Part shown: positions 1 through 9,718 of the stretch, one piece after another
How the letters are laid out: every line of letters begins with the position of its first letter
Position numbering within the stretch: the first letter of the stretch is position 1
Assembly: GCA_023910605.1 (NCBI GenBank)
Contig: JAAVVV010000001.1
Location: 2,222,698 to 2,286,697, forward strand
Direction of reading: 5' to 3'
Origin: Bosea sp. (in: a-proteobacteria)
GTDB lineage: Bacteria > Pseudomonadota > Alphaproteobacteria > Rhizobiales > Beijerinckiaceae
Length of the DNA: 64,000 nt
The notes under the pieces: model-generated
What the model saw: only the letters and a program-made list of their open reading frames with translations
Databases searched by the model: none
Told to the model about the DNA's origin: nothing
Made by a program: the position numbers and the translations under genes

Positions 1-2
1 GC

Positions 3-212
3 GGCACCTGTTCCATGGCCCGTTCGAGCAACCCGAACTCTGCCAACTCGCAGTTCTTCATCTGCTTCGAGCCTTCGGCCTGGCTCGACAAGCAGTACAC
101 CGTCTGGGGCCAGGTGGTTGAAGGCATGGACAATGTGGACCGCATCAAGCGCGGCGAGCCTGTCCGCGATCCCGATTCGATCGTCTCCATGAAGGTCATG
201 GCCGACGCCTGA
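3..212 (+). CDS. Peptidyl-prolyl cis-trans isomerase, cyclophilin type (3' part only)
   Basis: This is the C-terminal 69 codons of a cyclophilin-type prolyl isomerase, which speeds cis-trans isomerisation of proline peptide bonds during protein folding. The start lies before the window. The frame is open from base 3 and contains the cyclophilin core signature SMARSSNPNSANSQFFICF, followed by the WLD..YTVWGQVVEGMD block that closes the beta barrel, and ends with TGA at 210-212. The short tail after VVEGMDNVDRI suggests a compact bacterial PpiB-like enzyme. It lies 57 bp before queA on the same strand. Whether the protein is cytoplasmic or exported cannot be judged without the N terminus. Confidence 0.93.
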   Translation, partial: GTCSMARSSNPNSANSQFFICFEPSAWLDKQYTVWGQVVEGMDNVDRIKRGEPVRDPDSIVSMKVMADA

Positions 213-269
213 CGCATCTGGGGAAGGCGAGGGTCGTCCCGCCGCCCCGGCCTGGCCAGGATCTTTCCC

Positions 270-1370
270 GTGGATGTCTCGCTCTTCGACTTCGAGCTTC
301 CCGAGAGCGCCATCGCGCTTCGTCCCGTCACGCCGCGCGATGCGGCGCGGATGCTTGTGGTGCGGCCGGGCGAAGCCCCGGCCTTCGAGGACAGGCATGC
401 CCATGACCTGCCAGCATTGCTGCGCCCCGGCGACGTTCTCGTCCTCAACGATACGCGCGTCATCCCCTCACGCCTTCACGGCATTCGCCTGAAGGAGGGG
501 GCGGGAGCGCGGGTCGAGATCATGTTGCACAAGCGCGAGGCCGCCGATCGCTGGCTGGCATTCGCGCGGCCCGCCAAGAAGCTGGCGCTTGGCGATGTCA
601 TCCGGTTCGGCCACACGGGCGCCGGCGCCGCCTGTCAGGCGGTCCGTGTCGATGCCATCGTCAAGGCCAGGGGCGAGGGCGGCGAGGTCGAACTGTGCTT
701 CGAGGTGTCAGGCCCTCACCTTGACGAGGCGATAGCCCGGCTCGGCGAACTGCCGCTGCCGCCGTACATCGCCGGCAAGCGACGCACCGATGCGCAGGAC
801 AATGCCGATTACCAGACAGTCTATGCGCGGGAAGACGGTGCAGTGGCAGCGCCGACGGCCGGGCTTCACTTCACCGACGATCTGTTCGCCCGCCTTGCCC
901 GGAAGGAGATAAGCCGCGAGTTCGTGACGCTGCATGTCGGTGCGGGCACGTTTCTGCCTGTCAAGGCCGAGGACACGCGCGAGCATCGCATGCACGCTGA
1001 ATGGGGCACGATCAGCCCAGCCACCGCCGCGCGCCTGAATGCTGCCCGAGCACGCGGCGGTCGCATCATTGCTGTTGGCACGACATCGCTGCGCCTGCTC
1101 GAAAGCGCCGCGCAAGCGGATGGCTCCATCGCGGCCTTCAGCGCCGACACGTCCATCTTCATCACGCCGGGCCACCGCTTCCGCGGCGTCGATGCGCTGA
1201 TGACCAATTTCCACCTGCCGAAGTCCACGCTCTTCATGCTGGTGAGCGCCTTCAGCGGTCTTGGCGCCATGCGCGCGGCCTACGCCCACGCCATAGCCAG
1301 CGGCTATCGCTTTTATTCCTATGGGGATGCGAGCCTGCTCTTTCCTGCTGGCGACGCGGCGGCGGGTTGA
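270..1370 (+). CDS. queA: S-adenosylmethionine:tRNA ribosyltransferase-isomerase QueA
   Basis: QueA transfers and isomerises the ribose part of S-adenosylmethionine onto 7-aminomethyl-7-deazaguanine at the wobble position of tRNAs, giving epoxyqueuosine. The 366-residue product has the expected family length. It shows the N-terminal [15 protein letters not shown] and [14 protein letters not shown] blocks, the central YQTVYA...[11 protein letters not shown] block at about residues 181-201, and LHVGAGTF and the C-terminal [15 protein letters not shown] block. The start is a GTG at 270; no better in-frame ATG precedes the conserved FDFELPE segment. The gene sits between a cyclophilin gene and a TPR protein gene. 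The tgt gene that often follows queA is not present here. Confidence 0.96.
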   Translation: MDVSLFDFELPESAIALRPVTPRDAARMLVVRPGEAPAFEDRHAHDLPALLRPGDVLVLNDTRVIPSRLHGIRLKEGAGARVEIMLHKREAADRWLAFARPAKKLALGDVIRFGHTGAGAACQAVRVDAIVKARGEGGEVELCFEVSGPHLDEAIARLGELPLPPYIAGKRRTDAQDNADYQTVYAREDGAVAAPTAGLHFTDDLFARLARKEISREFVTLHVGAGTFLPVKAEDTREHRMHAEWGTISPATAARLNAARARGGRIIAVGTTSLRLLESAAQADGSIAAFSADTSIFITPGHRFRGVDALMTNFHLPKSTLFMLVSAFSGLGAMRAAYAHAIASGYRFYSYGDASLLFPAGDAAAG

Positions 1371-1439
1371 AGGCGCTCGCCATCCCCGCGCGCCTGTGCT
1401 AACCCCGCGCAACCTTTGACGAACCCCCGACCGCTGGCC

Positions 1440-2102
1440 ATGACCGACAATTTTCTGCGCGAGATCGACGAGGAGGTGCGCCGCGACAAGGCGGCCGACC
1501 TTTGGAAGAAATATGGCAATCTTGTCATCGCGCTGCTCGTCCTGGTCGTGGTCGCGGTGGGCGCCTGGCGGTTCTGGCAGTATCGCCAGGAACTGGCCTC
1601 GCAGGCCGTGAGCGACCGGCTTGAGGTGGCATTGAAGGCCTCGCGCGAAAGCCGCGGTGACGAGGCCGAGAAGGCGTTCGCCGAAATGACCCGCCTGGGC
1701 GGCGAGGGCTACAGGCTGGTCGCCCGCTTCCGTCTGGCGGCCGAGGCCGCGCGGCGCGAGCCGGCCGATGGCGCCGCTGCATTCGATGCGCTCGCCAATG
1801 ATGCAGCGCTTGACCCCATTTTCCGCGATCTCGCCCGGCTGCGCTCAAGCATGATCAAGCTCGACACCGCATCCTATGCCGAGATCAAGGCCGCGCTGGA
1901 GCCGCTGGCCGGTGCGACCAGCGTGTGGCGACATACAGCACGCGAACTTCTGGGCCTTTCCGCATTGAAGGCTCAGGTCTGGGAGGAGGCCGGCCGCTGG
2001 TTCGACCAGATCGTGGTCGATGCCCAGGCCCCGCAAGGCCTGCGCCAACGCGCGGATCTCTATCTGGCCATCGTGCGCGCCGGCCCGGTCAACGTGAAGT
2101 GA
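1440..2102 (+). CDS. Membrane-anchored TPR_21/YfgM-like protein upstream of der
   Basis: The 220-residue product has a short cytoplasmic N terminus ([22 protein letters not shown]), one hydrophobic segment at about residues 27-44 rich in Leu, Val and Ala, and a helical C-terminal part that looks like tetratricopeptide repeats. This is the layout of the YfgM/TPR_21 family, whose Escherichia coli member sits in the inner membrane beside the Sec translocon and periplasmic chaperones. The ATG at 1440 is preferred over an in-frame TTG at 1416 because family members begin with the [12 protein letters not shown]-type segment. It is 22 bp upstream of der, the same neighbourhood as in many proteobacteria. 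The specific role in this organism is inferred, not shown. Confidence 0.8.
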   Translation: MTDNFLREIDEEVRRDKAADLWKKYGNLVIALLVLVVVAVGAWRFWQYRQELASQAVSDRLEVALKASRESRGDEAEKAFAEMTRLGGEGYRLVARFRLAAEAARREPADGAAAFDALANDAALDPIFRDLARLRSSMIKLDTASYAEIKAALEPLAGATSVWRHTARELLGLSALKAQVWEEAGRWFDQIVVDAQAPQGLRQRADLYLAIVRAGPVNVK

Positions 2103-2124
2103 GCGCCCCTGGGGCGATGAAAGC

Positions 2125-3543
2125 ATGACCGCGACTGTCGCCATCATTGGCCGGCCCAATGTCGGCAAATCCACACTGTTCAACCGGCTTGTCGGCCGCA
2201 AGCTCGCGCTCGTCGACGACACGCCGGGCGTGACCCGCGACCGACGCGAAGGCGCGGCCACGCTGGGGCCGCTGCGCTTCACGCTCGTGGACACCGCCGG
2301 CCTTGAGGATGCGCAGGAGGGCACGCTCGCCCACCGCATGCGTGCCCAGACGGAGATCGCGATCGGGGACGCGGACGTGATCCTGTTCGTGATCGACGCC
2401 CGCGCCGGCGTCACGCCGACCGACCGGCCTTTCGCCGAGCTGGTGCGCCGCTCGGGCAAGCCCGTTATCCTGCTCGCCAACAAGGCCGAGGGCAGCAAAG
2501 GCACAGCCGGCACCTACGAGGCCTATGAGTTGGGCCTTGGCGAGCCGATCCCCTTCTCGGCCGAGCATGGCGAAGGCACCGCCGATCTGGCGCAGGCACT
2601 GATCCCGCTCATCGGCATCGACGACGAGGACAATGATTTCGAGGACGAGGATGGCGGCTTCGACCCCGCTGTCGAGGAAGCCGATCTCGAAATCACCGCC
2701 GCACCGCCGGAAAAGCCCTTGCGCGTGGCGATTGTCGGGCGACCCAACGCCGGAAAGTCCACGCTGATCAACGCCATGATCGGCGAGGAGCGGCTGCTTA
2801 CGGGCCCGGAGGCGGGCATCACCCGCGATTCCATTTCCGTCGATTGGGAGTGGCGCAACCGCCGCGTGAAGCTGTTCGACACCGCCGGCATGCGCAAGCG
2901 CGCCCGCGTGGTCGAGAAGCTCGAGAAGCTCTCGGTGTCCGATGGCCTGCGCGCCATCCGCTTCGCCGAGGTGGTCGTGGTGCTGCTGGACGCCACGATT
3001 CCGTTCGAGAAGCAGGATCTCACCATCGCCGATCTTTGCGAGCGCGAAGGCCGCGCCGTGGTCATCGGCCTCAACAAATGGGACCTTGTGGCCGACCAGC
3101 CGGGCCTGCTCAAGAGCCTGCGCGAAGAATGCGACCGCATGCTGGCCCAGCTGCGGGGCGTGCAGTGCGTGCCGCTCTCCGGGCTGAGCGGCCAGGGTCT
3201 CGATCGGCTGATGGAAGCGGTGATGAAGGCCGCTGATGTGTGGAACACGCGCATCTCCACGGCGCGGCTCAACAAGTGGCTGGCCGATGTGCTCTCGCAC
3301 CATCCGCCGCCAGCCGTTTCGGGCCGCCGCATCAAGATCCGCTACATGACGCAGGCGAAGTCACGGCCGCCGACATTCGTGCTTTTCGGAAACCAGCTCC
3401 ATGACCTGCCGAAGGCGTATTCGCGCTATCTGATCAATGGCTTGCGCGAGGCCTTCAAACTACCCGGCGTGCCCATCCGCATCAATGTGCGGACCAGCGA
3501 GAACCCCTATTCCGATGGCCGGGGCGGCGGCGGCGACCGTTGA
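2125..3543 (+). CDS. der: Ribosome biogenesis GTPase Der (EngA)
   Basis: Der is an essential double-GTPase that acts in late assembly of the 50S ribosomal subunit. The 472-residue protein carries two G domains. The first has the P loop GRPNVGKST at residues 9-17, the DTAG switch, and NKAE as the G4 motif. The second has GRPNAGKST at residues 205-213, [11 protein letters not shown], and NKWD. A C-terminal KH-like domain follows, with the typical [21 protein letters not shown] segment. An acidic linker ([13 protein letters not shown]) joins the two G domains. It follows the TPR protein closely and ends facing a convergent SDR gene, with a hairpin overlapping its stop codon. Confidence 0.98.
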   Translation: MTATVAIIGRPNVGKSTLFNRLVGRKLALVDDTPGVTRDRREGAATLGPLRFTLVDTAGLEDAQEGTLAHRMRAQTEIAIGDADVILFVIDARAGVTPTDRPFAELVRRSGKPVILLANKAEGSKGTAGTYEAYELGLGEPIPFSAEHGEGTADLAQALIPLIGIDDEDNDFEDEDGGFDPAVEEADLEITAAPPEKPLRVAIVGRPNAGKSTLINAMIGEERLLTGPEAGITRDSISVDWEWRNRRVKLFDTAGMRKRARVVEKLEKLSVSDGLRAIRFAEVVVVLLDATIPFEKQDLTIADLCEREGRAVVIGLNKWDLVADQPGLLKSLREECDRMLAQLRGVQCVPLSGLSGQGLDRLMEAVMKAADVWNTRISTARLNKWLADVLSHHPPPAVSGRRIKIRYMTQAKSRPPTFVLFGNQLHDLPKAYSRYLINGLREAFKLPGVPIRINVRTSENPYSDGRGGGGDR

Positions 3544-3559
3544 GGCTGCGCCGCAGCCT
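3543..3559 (+). terminator. Short hairpin at the der stop codon, between convergent genes
   Basis: AGGCTGC (3543-3549), a GCC loop and GCAGCCT (3553-3559) form a perfect 7-bp stem that begins inside the der stop codon and sits just before the end of the convergent SDR gene. A run of T is short (TTC TC), so termination in either direction is plausible but not strong. Confidence 0.4.
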
Positions 3560-3561
3560 TC

Positions 3562-4293
3562 TCAAGCCGGCGCTTGCGGCGTCTTCACGCTGCCGGTGGG
3601 AAAATCATAGATCTTGCCGCTCTGGCTCCAGCCCGGCGACAGCATGGGCACGATCTGGACCGCAAGCTCTTCAGGCGTGCGCAGCGTCATCGGATCTTCG
3701 CCCGGCACGGCCTCGGCACGCAACTTGGTGCGCAGCGGGCCGGGATTGACCAGCATCACCTTGACGGAGGTTGTCGCAGTCTCGGCGGCATAGGTTCGCG
3801 CCAGCGCTTCGAGCGCAGCCTTGGACACCGAATAGGGACCCCAATAGGCGGTGCACTTGTGCGCCGCGCCACTGCTGACGAAGGCGGCGCGGCCGGCGTC
3901 GGAGGCACGCAGCAGCCCATCCATCGCCTTGATGAGCCGCCAGTTGGCCGTGACGTTCAGATCCATCACGCCTTGCCATTCCTTGGGCGAGACATGCCCG
4001 AGCGGAGCGAGAGGGCCGAGCATTCCAGCATTGCCGAACAGGATGTCGAGACGTCCCCAACGTTCCTCGATCGCGCCAGCGAGGCGGTCGAGGGCATCGA
4101 AGTCGTTCAAGGAGAGGGGTACAAGTGTGGCGCCGGCGCCCAGCTCGCGGATCTCGTCGTCCAGTTCCTCAAGCGCGCCCTGCGTGCGGGCCAGCGCCAC
4201 GATGTGGGCGCCTTGCCGGGCCAGTTCGAGGGCCACGGCGCGGCCGATTCCCCGGGAAGCGCCCGTGACGAGGGCGACGCGATTGCTGAGCAT
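3562..4293 (-). CDS. SDR family NAD(P)-dependent oxidoreductase
   Basis: The 243-residue protein is a classical short-chain dehydrogenase/reductase. It has the Rossmann cofactor motif TGASRGIGRAVA near residues 10-21, the structural GNAGML block, a catalytic Ser in FVSSGAA, and the YSVSK pair (Tyr-x3-Lys). The substrate is unknown. The family includes many 3-ketoacyl and sugar reductases, and nothing here singles one out. It is the last gene in the leftward run after purF, 24 bp from the purF stop, so it may be co-transcribed with purF. The start ATG lies directly before the conserved LVTGAS segment. Confidence 0.88.
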   Translation of the reverse strand: MLSNRVALVTGASRGIGRAVALELARQGAHIVALARTQGALEELDDEIRELGAGATLVPLSLNDFDALDRLAGAIEERWGRLDILFGNAGMLGPLAPLGHVSPKEWQGVMDLNVTANWRLIKAMDGLLRASDAGRAAFVSSGAAHKCTAYWGPYSVSKAALEALARTYAAETATTSVKVMLVNPGPLRTKLRAEAVPGEDPMTLRTPEELAVQIVPMLSPGWSQSGKIYDFPTGSVKTPQAPA

Positions 4294-4317
4294 GATTTTC
4301 AGTCCGTGGGCAGGATG

Positions 4318-5832
4318 TCAGCCGGCTTCTGCCAGCAGGGAGAGCTGCTGCTTCGCGCTCTCGCCGGCCTGATCTGTCAGGCCGGTGGGGTAATCGCCGG
4401 TGAAGCAATGGTCGGTGTATTGCGGGCGCGCCGCGTCACGGCCCGCCCGGTGGCCCATGGCGCGGTAGATGCCGTTCACGGAGAGGAAGGCGAGCGTGTC
4501 GCAGCCGATGAAGGCCCGCATCTCCTCGAGTGAATGCGTGGCAGCCAGCAGCTTGTCCTTCTGCGGCGTGTCGATGCCGTAATAATCGGGATGCGTGATC
4601 GGCGGCGAGGAAATGCGGAAATGCACCTCACGCGCCCCCGCTTCGCGCATCATCTTCACGATCTTCACCGAAGTCGTGCCGCGCACGATGGAATCGTCGA
4701 TCAGAACGATGCTCTTGCCGTCGACCACTGAACGGTTGGCGCTGTGCTTCATCCGAACGCCAAGCTCGCGCACGGACTGCGTAGGCTGGATGAAGGTGCG
4801 GCCAACATAGTGATTGCGGATGATGCCAAGCTCGAAGGGAATGCCGCTGGCCTGTGCATAGCCGAGCGCGGCGGGCACGCCGGAATCCGGCACCGGAATG
4901 ACCACATCCGCGCGCGCTGCGGCTTCGGCCGCCAGTTCGGCCCCCATGCGCTTGCGGCGCTCATAGACGCTCACGCCCTTCATCAGGGAATCGGGCCGGG
5001 CGAAGTAGATCGCCTCGAAGATGCAGGGGCGCTCGGGCACTGGCGGAAACGGCTTGTGGCTTTCGAGCCCATCTTCCGAGATCACCACGACCTCGCCATT
5101 CTCCACCTCGCGCACAAACTGGGCACCGATGATGTCGAGCGCGCAGGTTTCGGACGCAAGGATGAAGCGGCCGTCGAGCTCGCCGATCACAAGCGGGCGG
5201 ATGCCGAGCGGATCGCGCGCGCCGACCAGCTTCTTGTTGGTGAGTCCTACGAGCGAATAGGCGCCTTCGAGCTGGCGCAGGGCATCGATGAAGCGGTCGA
5301 TGAAGCGCCCCTTGCGGCTGCGCGCCACGAGGTGAAGCACCACTTCGGTGTCGGAGGTGGACTGGTAGATGGCGCCATCGCGGATGAGCTGGCGGCGCAG
5401 CGACAGCCCGTTTGTCAGGTTGCCGTTGTGCGCGACAGCGAAGCCGCCCTGATCGAGCTCGGCGAAAAGCGGCTGTACATTGCGCAGGATCGTCTCGCCG
5501 GTGGTGGAGTAGCGCACATGGCCGATGCCAGCGTAGCCGGGAAGCCGATCCATGACATGACGGTCCGAGAATGTGTCGCCGACCAGGCCAAGGCGTCGTT
5601 CCGAATGAAACCGGCCGCCGTCGAAGCTGACGATGCCGGCTGCTTCCTGGCCGCGATGCTGAAGGGCATGAAGCCCCAGCGCCGTGATCGCGGCGGCGTC
5701 AGGATGGCCGAAGATGCCGAAGACGCCGCATTCCTCACGCAGTGTGTCGCCATCAAGATCGGAAGCGGAAGTGTGAGCGGGGAGGGCGCCGGCGCGGAGA
5801 TCGTGAAGTCCCGTAAGCGGCATGTCCGTCAT
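4318..5832 (-). CDS. purF: Amidophosphoribosyltransferase PurF
   Basis: PurF makes 5-phosphoribosylamine from PRPP and glutamine, the first step of purine synthesis. From the ATG at 5832 the protein is 504 residues, with a short propeptide ending in REE before Cys35, the N-terminal nucleophile of the glutaminase domain (CGVFGIFG). Other landmarks are GHVRYSTTG, HNGNL and the PRPP loop VLIDDSIVRGTTS. Further upstream in-frame starts would only add residues with no family match and overlap the next gene. The C-terminal region keeps IGCDTLAFLS, but the later cysteine pair of the iron-sulphur type is incomplete (DHCFTGDYP), so a cluster is doubtful. The usual partner cvpA is nearby but separated by a GFA gene. 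Confidence 0.97.
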   Translation of the reverse strand: MTDMPLTGLHDLRAGALPAHTSASDLDGDTLREECGVFGIFGHPDAAAITALGLHALQHRGQEAAGIVSFDGGRFHSERRLGLVGDTFSDRHVMDRLPGYAGIGHVRYSTTGETILRNVQPLFAELDQGGFAVAHNGNLTNGLSLRRQLIRDGAIYQSTSDTEVVLHLVARSRKGRFIDRFIDALRQLEGAYSLVGLTNKKLVGARDPLGIRPLVIGELDGRFILASETCALDIIGAQFVREVENGEVVVISEDGLESHKPFPPVPERPCIFEAIYFARPDSLMKGVSVYERRKRMGAELAAEAAARADVVIPVPDSGVPAALGYAQASGIPFELGIIRNHYVGRTFIQPTQSVRELGVRMKHSANRSVVDGKSIVLIDDSIVRGTTSVKIVKMMREAGAREVHFRISSPPITHPDYYGIDTPQKDKLLAATHSLEEMRAFIGCDTLAFLSVNGIYRAMGHRAGRDAARPQYTDHCFTGDYPTGLTDQAGESAKQQLSLLAEAG

Positions 5833-5891
5833 CCCCGACTGTGATCCTGGATCGTTGCAGCTCAAATGACACAAATGCCGCGTTTGACAAA

Positions 5892-6335
5892 TCAAGATTT
5901 ATGCACCGGCAGCGTCCGGGGGGAGGTGGTTGGCGCGTCACATTCAATACGCCACCATTTCGGCCGTGAACCACGATTGGAGTGATATGCTGGCCTCAAT
6001 TCAGGCCTGTTTGGGTTGTCGAAGGCCCCCAGGAGAAGAGCGACCACGGGATTGTCGTCTATTGCCCCTACGCTGCTGCCGCATGTCGAGCAGAAGGCTC
6101 GGCTGGAGAAATCAGATGAGCGCCATGTTGCAGGCATACCCGCTGACCCAGTCCATGTGACAGCTTCCTTCGGAAACTCGACCCAGGCAGCTGTCAGGCT
6201 GCCGGTATGTTGCTGGCACATTCGGCATGAACAGGTATGCGGCTTTTCAGGTTCGCCTACGGCTTCGAACCTGACTGAACCGCACAGGCACCCACCAAGG
6301 TATCGCTTCGGTTTCCGCGACGCTTTTTTCATCAA
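5892..6335 (-). CDS. GFA (CENP-V/glutathione-dependent formaldehyde-activating) family protein
   Basis: The 147-residue protein has the zinc-binding cysteine pattern of the GFA/CENP-V family: GGCLCGSVRF near the N terminus, HTCSCRMCQQHTG around residues 33-45, and FCSTCGSSVG around residues 82-91. The founding members were linked to glutathione and formaldehyde, but most family members have no known substrate, so the function here is open. It lies between cvpA and purF on the same strand, where the two are commonly adjacent. Its upstream flank (6336-6400) is AT-richer than the surroundings, which hints at later insertion. A leading Lys/Arg-rich stretch (MMKKASRKPKR) is not part of the fold. 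Confidence 0.85.
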   Translation of the reverse strand: MMKKASRKPKRYLGGCLCGSVRFEAVGEPEKPHTCSCRMCQQHTGSLTAAWVEFPKEAVTWTGSAGMPATWRSSDFSSRAFCSTCGSSVGAIDDNPVVALLLGAFDNPNRPELRPAYHSNRGSRPKWWRIECDAPTTSPRTLPVHKS

Positions 6336-6432
6336 CCTAAAAATCTGTTGTTTTTATGGAAAGCGTCGCAAGAACCCCTGCAACATAAAGGCGTGCTCGC
6401 GTTGATCCGCTTGTATGCAAATCAGGACTTCG

Positions 6433-7098
6433 TCACGGCCGCGTCTGCCGCGCATTATCCACGGTTCGCTGGAGAGCGGCGCGGTCCACCGAACCGGCAG
6501 GCGCCTCGGTGCGGCGCTGCGGCTGCGGTGCCACCTGGCCAGGGGGGCGAGGCTCCTCGGCGGGCGCCTCGGTCGGCGCGCCGGTGCGCGGCGCAAGGTT
6601 CTTGATGAAGCGGGTGTCGATGTCCTGCGGCAGCATCGACAGCAGCGTCTTGCCCGATGATTCGAGCAGCGGCTTTGACTTGGCGTTGCGCACCCATTCA
6701 GGTTGGCGCGTCTCCGGCACCAGCATCGTCCAGAGCAGGTAGCCCACAACCGCCAGCAGCAGCCCACGCGCGGCGCCGAAGGCCAGCCCGAGCGTGCGGT
6801 CGAGCGCGCCGATTCGCGAATCGAGGACGAAATCGGAAATGCGGGCCGTGATGAGCGCGACGATCACCAGCGTTACGAGGAAGATCGCTGCGATCGCGAT
6901 GACGAGCGCGACCGTTTCCTGCTTCACATGCTGCTGCACGAAGGGAAGCAGAGCCGGGTGCAGGCTGAAGGCCGCGATGGCGGCGGCGACCCAGGAGGCG
7001 ATCGAGAGCACTTCACGCGTGAAGCCGCGCACAGCCGCCAGCAGGGCGGAGAGCACGACGGCGCCGAGCACAATCATATCAAGGATGGTCAGGGCCAT
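6433..7098 (-). CDS. CvpA family membrane protein
   Basis: The 221-residue protein begins with the CvpA-type segment LDMIVLGAVVLSALLAAVRGFTREVLSIASW and has about four hydrophobic segments in the first 150 residues, then a Pro/Glu/Arg-rich, probably disordered tail. CvpA proteins are inner-membrane proteins first noted for colicin V production in Escherichia coli, and are linked to envelope homeostasis. The gene is 103 bp from the radA stop on the same strand. The radA-cvpA-purF order is common in rhizobial genomes, although here a GFA gene separates cvpA from purF. Confidence 0.88.
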   Translation of the reverse strand: MALTILDMIVLGAVVLSALLAAVRGFTREVLSIASWVAAAIAAFSLHPALLPFVQQHVKQETVALVIAIAAIFLVTLVIVALITARISDFVLDSRIGALDRTLGLAFGAARGLLLAVVGYLLWTMLVPETRQPEWVRNAKSKPLLESSGKTLLSMLPQDIDTRFIKNLAPRTGAPTEAPAEEPRPPGQVAPQPQRRTEAPAGSVDRAALQRTVDNARQTRP

Positions 7099-7201
7099 GG
7101 ACGAGTTCGCCGGGTTCAGAGAGGGATGTCAATTTCAGATGACGCGGGCATTGCGGCGCGCTCCGTATAACCGGCATTTCCGCCGCCGTCACGTCTCGGC
7201 C

Positions 7202-8614
7202 TCACCTTTCCTCATCCTGCACGGGCCGCGCCTTGCGCGGCGCGCGGGCAGCAATGCCGGCAACGAGATCGGCGACATGGCCTGTCGCGCTGAGCCGCAT
7301 GCCGCGCAGGTCTGACGAATCGGCAGCGGCAGGCGCGACGATGGCGGCGAAGCCAAGCTTGCCAGCCTCCTTGATCCGCGCGCCCGCAAGGGCGACGGGC
7401 CGGATCGCACCCGAAAGCGCGATCTCGCCAAAGAAGACGGCATCGGGCGGCAGCACAGCGCCCGTCATGGAGGAAACAAGCGCCGCCGCGACGGCGAGGT
7501 CCGCCGCCGGCTCCTGCACCCTGAGCCCGCCCGCGACATTGAGATAGACATCGTGTCCGGAGAGCCGCAGCCCACCATGGGTTTCGAGCACGGCCAGCAC
7601 CATGGCGAGGCGGCTTGGGTCCCACCCCACCACCGCGCGGCGCGGCGTGCCAAGCGCCGTCGGGGCGACGAGCGCCTGGATCTCGACAAGGACCGGCCGC
7701 GTTCCTTCCATCCCCGCGAAGACGGCGGCGCCCGGAGCCGAGAGGTCGCGCCCGGCGAGAAAAAGCGCGGACGGGTTGGCGACCTCGGCAAGGCCGCGCC
7801 CGGTCATCTCGAAGACGCCGATCTCATCGGTGGGGCCGAAGCGGTTCTTCTGCGCCCGCAGCACGCGGAAGGCATGGCCGCCTTCGCCCTCGAAGGAAAC
7901 AACTGCGTCGACCATGTGCTCCACGACACGCGGGCCCGCGATCTGCCCATCCTTGGTGACATGGCCGACAAGGATGAGGCAGGCGCCGGAAGTCTTGGCG
8001 AAACGGATCAGGGCCTGGGCGGAGCCGCGAACCTGCGTCACCGTGCCGGGCGCGGAGTCGACCTCGCCCGTCCACATGGTCTGGATCGAATCGATCACGA
8101 CCAGCGCAGGAGCCGCGCTTTGCGAAAGCGTGGCGATGATGTCCTCGACATTGGTTTCGGAGGCCAGTTCCACGGCGGTGTCCGCAAGGCCGAGGCGCTC
8201 GGCCCGCAGCCGCACCTGCGCCACGGCCTCCTCGCCCGAGACATAGACGACCCGGTGCCCGGCCTTGGCCAGGAGCCCGCAAGCCTGTGTAAGCAGGGTG
8301 GACTTGCCGATTCCAGGATCGCCGCCGATCAGCAACACCGAGCCGCGCACGAAGCCGCCGCCGGTCACGCGGTCGAGTTCGGCCATGCCGGAGAGGGTTC
8401 TGGGCGCCTCATGGACCTCGCCCTTGAGGCTGTCGAGGGCAAAGACGCGGCCCTTGGCCCGGCCCGAGAGCGAACGTCCGCCGCCGGGCAGGGGCGGGGC
8501 CGCGCCCTCCTCGACGATCGTGCTCCATTCCCCGCAGGAATCGCAGCGGCCCTGCCAGCGCTGGTAGACCGCGCCGCAGTTCTGGCAATGGAAGGACGAG
8601 CCCCGGCGCGCCAT
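7202..8614 (-). CDS. radA: DNA repair protein RadA
   Basis: RadA is a RecA-like ATPase that promotes branch migration during recombinational repair. The 470-residue product has an N-terminal zinc finger (Cys10, Cys13, Cys24, Cys27), the Walker A loop GDPGIGKST at residues 98-106, the RadA-specific KNRFGPTDEIGVFEM block, and a C-terminal Lon-protease-like domain containing DLAVAAALVSS and FFGEIALSG. Its start overlaps the alr stop by one base, so the two are probably translated from one message. Length and domain order are normal. Confidence 0.97.
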   Translation of the reverse strand: MARRGSSFHCQNCGAVYQRWQGRCDSCGEWSTIVEEGAAPPLPGGGRSLSGRAKGRVFALDSLKGEVHEAPRTLSGMAELDRVTGGGFVRGSVLLIGGDPGIGKSTLLTQACGLLAKAGHRVVYVSGEEAVAQVRLRAERLGLADTAVELASETNVEDIIATLSQSAAPALVVIDSIQTMWTGEVDSAPGTVTQVRGSAQALIRFAKTSGACLILVGHVTKDGQIAGPRVVEHMVDAVVSFEGEGGHAFRVLRAQKNRFGPTDEIGVFEMTGRGLAEVANPSALFLAGRDLSAPGAAVFAGMEGTRPVLVEIQALVAPTALGTPRRAVVGWDPSRLAMVLAVLETHGGLRLSGHDVYLNVAGGLRVQEPAADLAVAAALVSSMTGAVLPPDAVFFGEIALSGAIRPVALAGARIKEAGKLGFAAIVAPAAADSSDLRGMRLSATGHVADLVAGIAARAPRKARPVQDEER

Positions 8615-9717
8615 CAGCCGCCCAGATAGGCGCGGTGATAGCGGCGGCCGAGATTGGTCAGCATCTCATAGCCGATGGTCTTGGCGCTGGCGCCGGCCTC
8701 GTCCAGATCGATCCCGTCGCCGATCAGCACGACCTCGCTGCCGCGCTCCGCGCTGCCTGCCGGCGCATCGCTGACATCCACGATGATCAGGTCCATTGAG
8801 ACGGTTCCGGCAAAGGGGCATTTCACGCCCCCTACCATGGCATGGCCGCCTGGCAGCAGGTCGGTGTAGCTGGCGTTGCGCGGCCAGCCATCGGCATAGC
8901 CGAGCCCGATCGTGGCCAGCTTGCGTCGGCCCTTGGCGTGCCAGCGGCCATTATAGCCCACGGCCGTGCCGTCAGGCGCCACGCGGGTCTGGAGGATGCG
9001 GGAGGTCAGGCGCACCACGGGCTTCATCGGATTGGGCTCGCCCGGCGTCGGGTTGCCGCCATAGAGCGCATAACCCGGCCGCGTCAGTTGATAGGTCGGG
9101 GCGGTTTCAAGGAAATGGCCGGAGGAGTTGAGCAAGGACTTGCGCGTGTCGGGAAAAAGCTCCGCAACGCGCGAGAAGGCGTTGACCTGCCGGATATTGG
9201 CGGGATCCGAGGGCGCTTCCGACGAGGTCAGATGGGTCATTGCCAGGCTGACGCCCAGTTCCGCGAACCCGCCATCGCTCCTGATCCGGACAGCCTCGTC
9301 GAGGCTGAACCCAAGCCGGTTCATGCCGGTGTCGACATGGACTGCGCAGAACTGGCCACGCCCATGGTCAAGCCATTCGCGAAGGTCCTCCGCGCAGCCG
9401 AGCACGGGCCGGGCCGTTATCGCGTGATAGACGGGCGCGGTTCCCGGCAGCAGGCCGTTCAGCACATAGATGGTCGCCTCGTGAGAGGCGGCGCGCGCGC
9501 GCCGTGCCTCATCGAGATGCGCCACGAAGAAGGTGTGGCAGCCGGCCGAGTGCAGCGCGGGCACAACCTGCTCTATGCCGCAGCCATAGGCATCCGCCTT
9601 CACCACGGCCCCGCACTCCGCCGAACCGGCGCGGCGCGCGAGGAGCCGCCAATTGTCCGCGATCGCAGAGAGGTCGATCGTGAGAGTGGATGCGCGTTCC
9701 GCCGAGGTGTCGCTCAT
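8614..9717 (-). CDS. alr: Alanine racemase
   Basis: This PLP-dependent enzyme interconverts L- and D-alanine and supplies D-alanine for peptidoglycan. The 367-residue protein carries the PLP-binding block AVVKADAYGCG with Lys40 as the Schiff-base lysine, the HVDTGMNRLGF strand and loop, and the C-terminal barrel containing SMDLIIVDVSD with the ...VGYNGRW region before it. It lies between dnaB (1 bp downstream of the dnaB stop) and radA (1-bp overlap). The dnaB-alr-radA order is common in alphaproteobacteria. Confidence 0.96.
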   Translation of the reverse strand: MSDTSAERASTLTIDLSAIADNWRLLARRAGSAECGAVVKADAYGCGIEQVVPALHSAGCHTFFVAHLDEARRARAASHEATIYVLNGLLPGTAPVYHAITARPVLGCAEDLREWLDHGRGQFCAVHVDTGMNRLGFSLDEAVRIRSDGGFAELGVSLAMTHLTSSEAPSDPANIRQVNAFSRVAELFPDTRKSLLNSSGHFLETAPTYQLTRPGYALYGGNPTPGEPNPMKPVVRLTSRILQTRVAPDGTAVGYNGRWHAKGRRKLATIGLGYADGWPRNASYTDLLPGGHAMVGGVKCPFAGTVSMDLIIVDVSDAPAGSAERGSEVVLIGDGIDLDEAGASAKTIGYEMLTNLGRRYHRAYLGG

Positions 9718-9718
9718 A

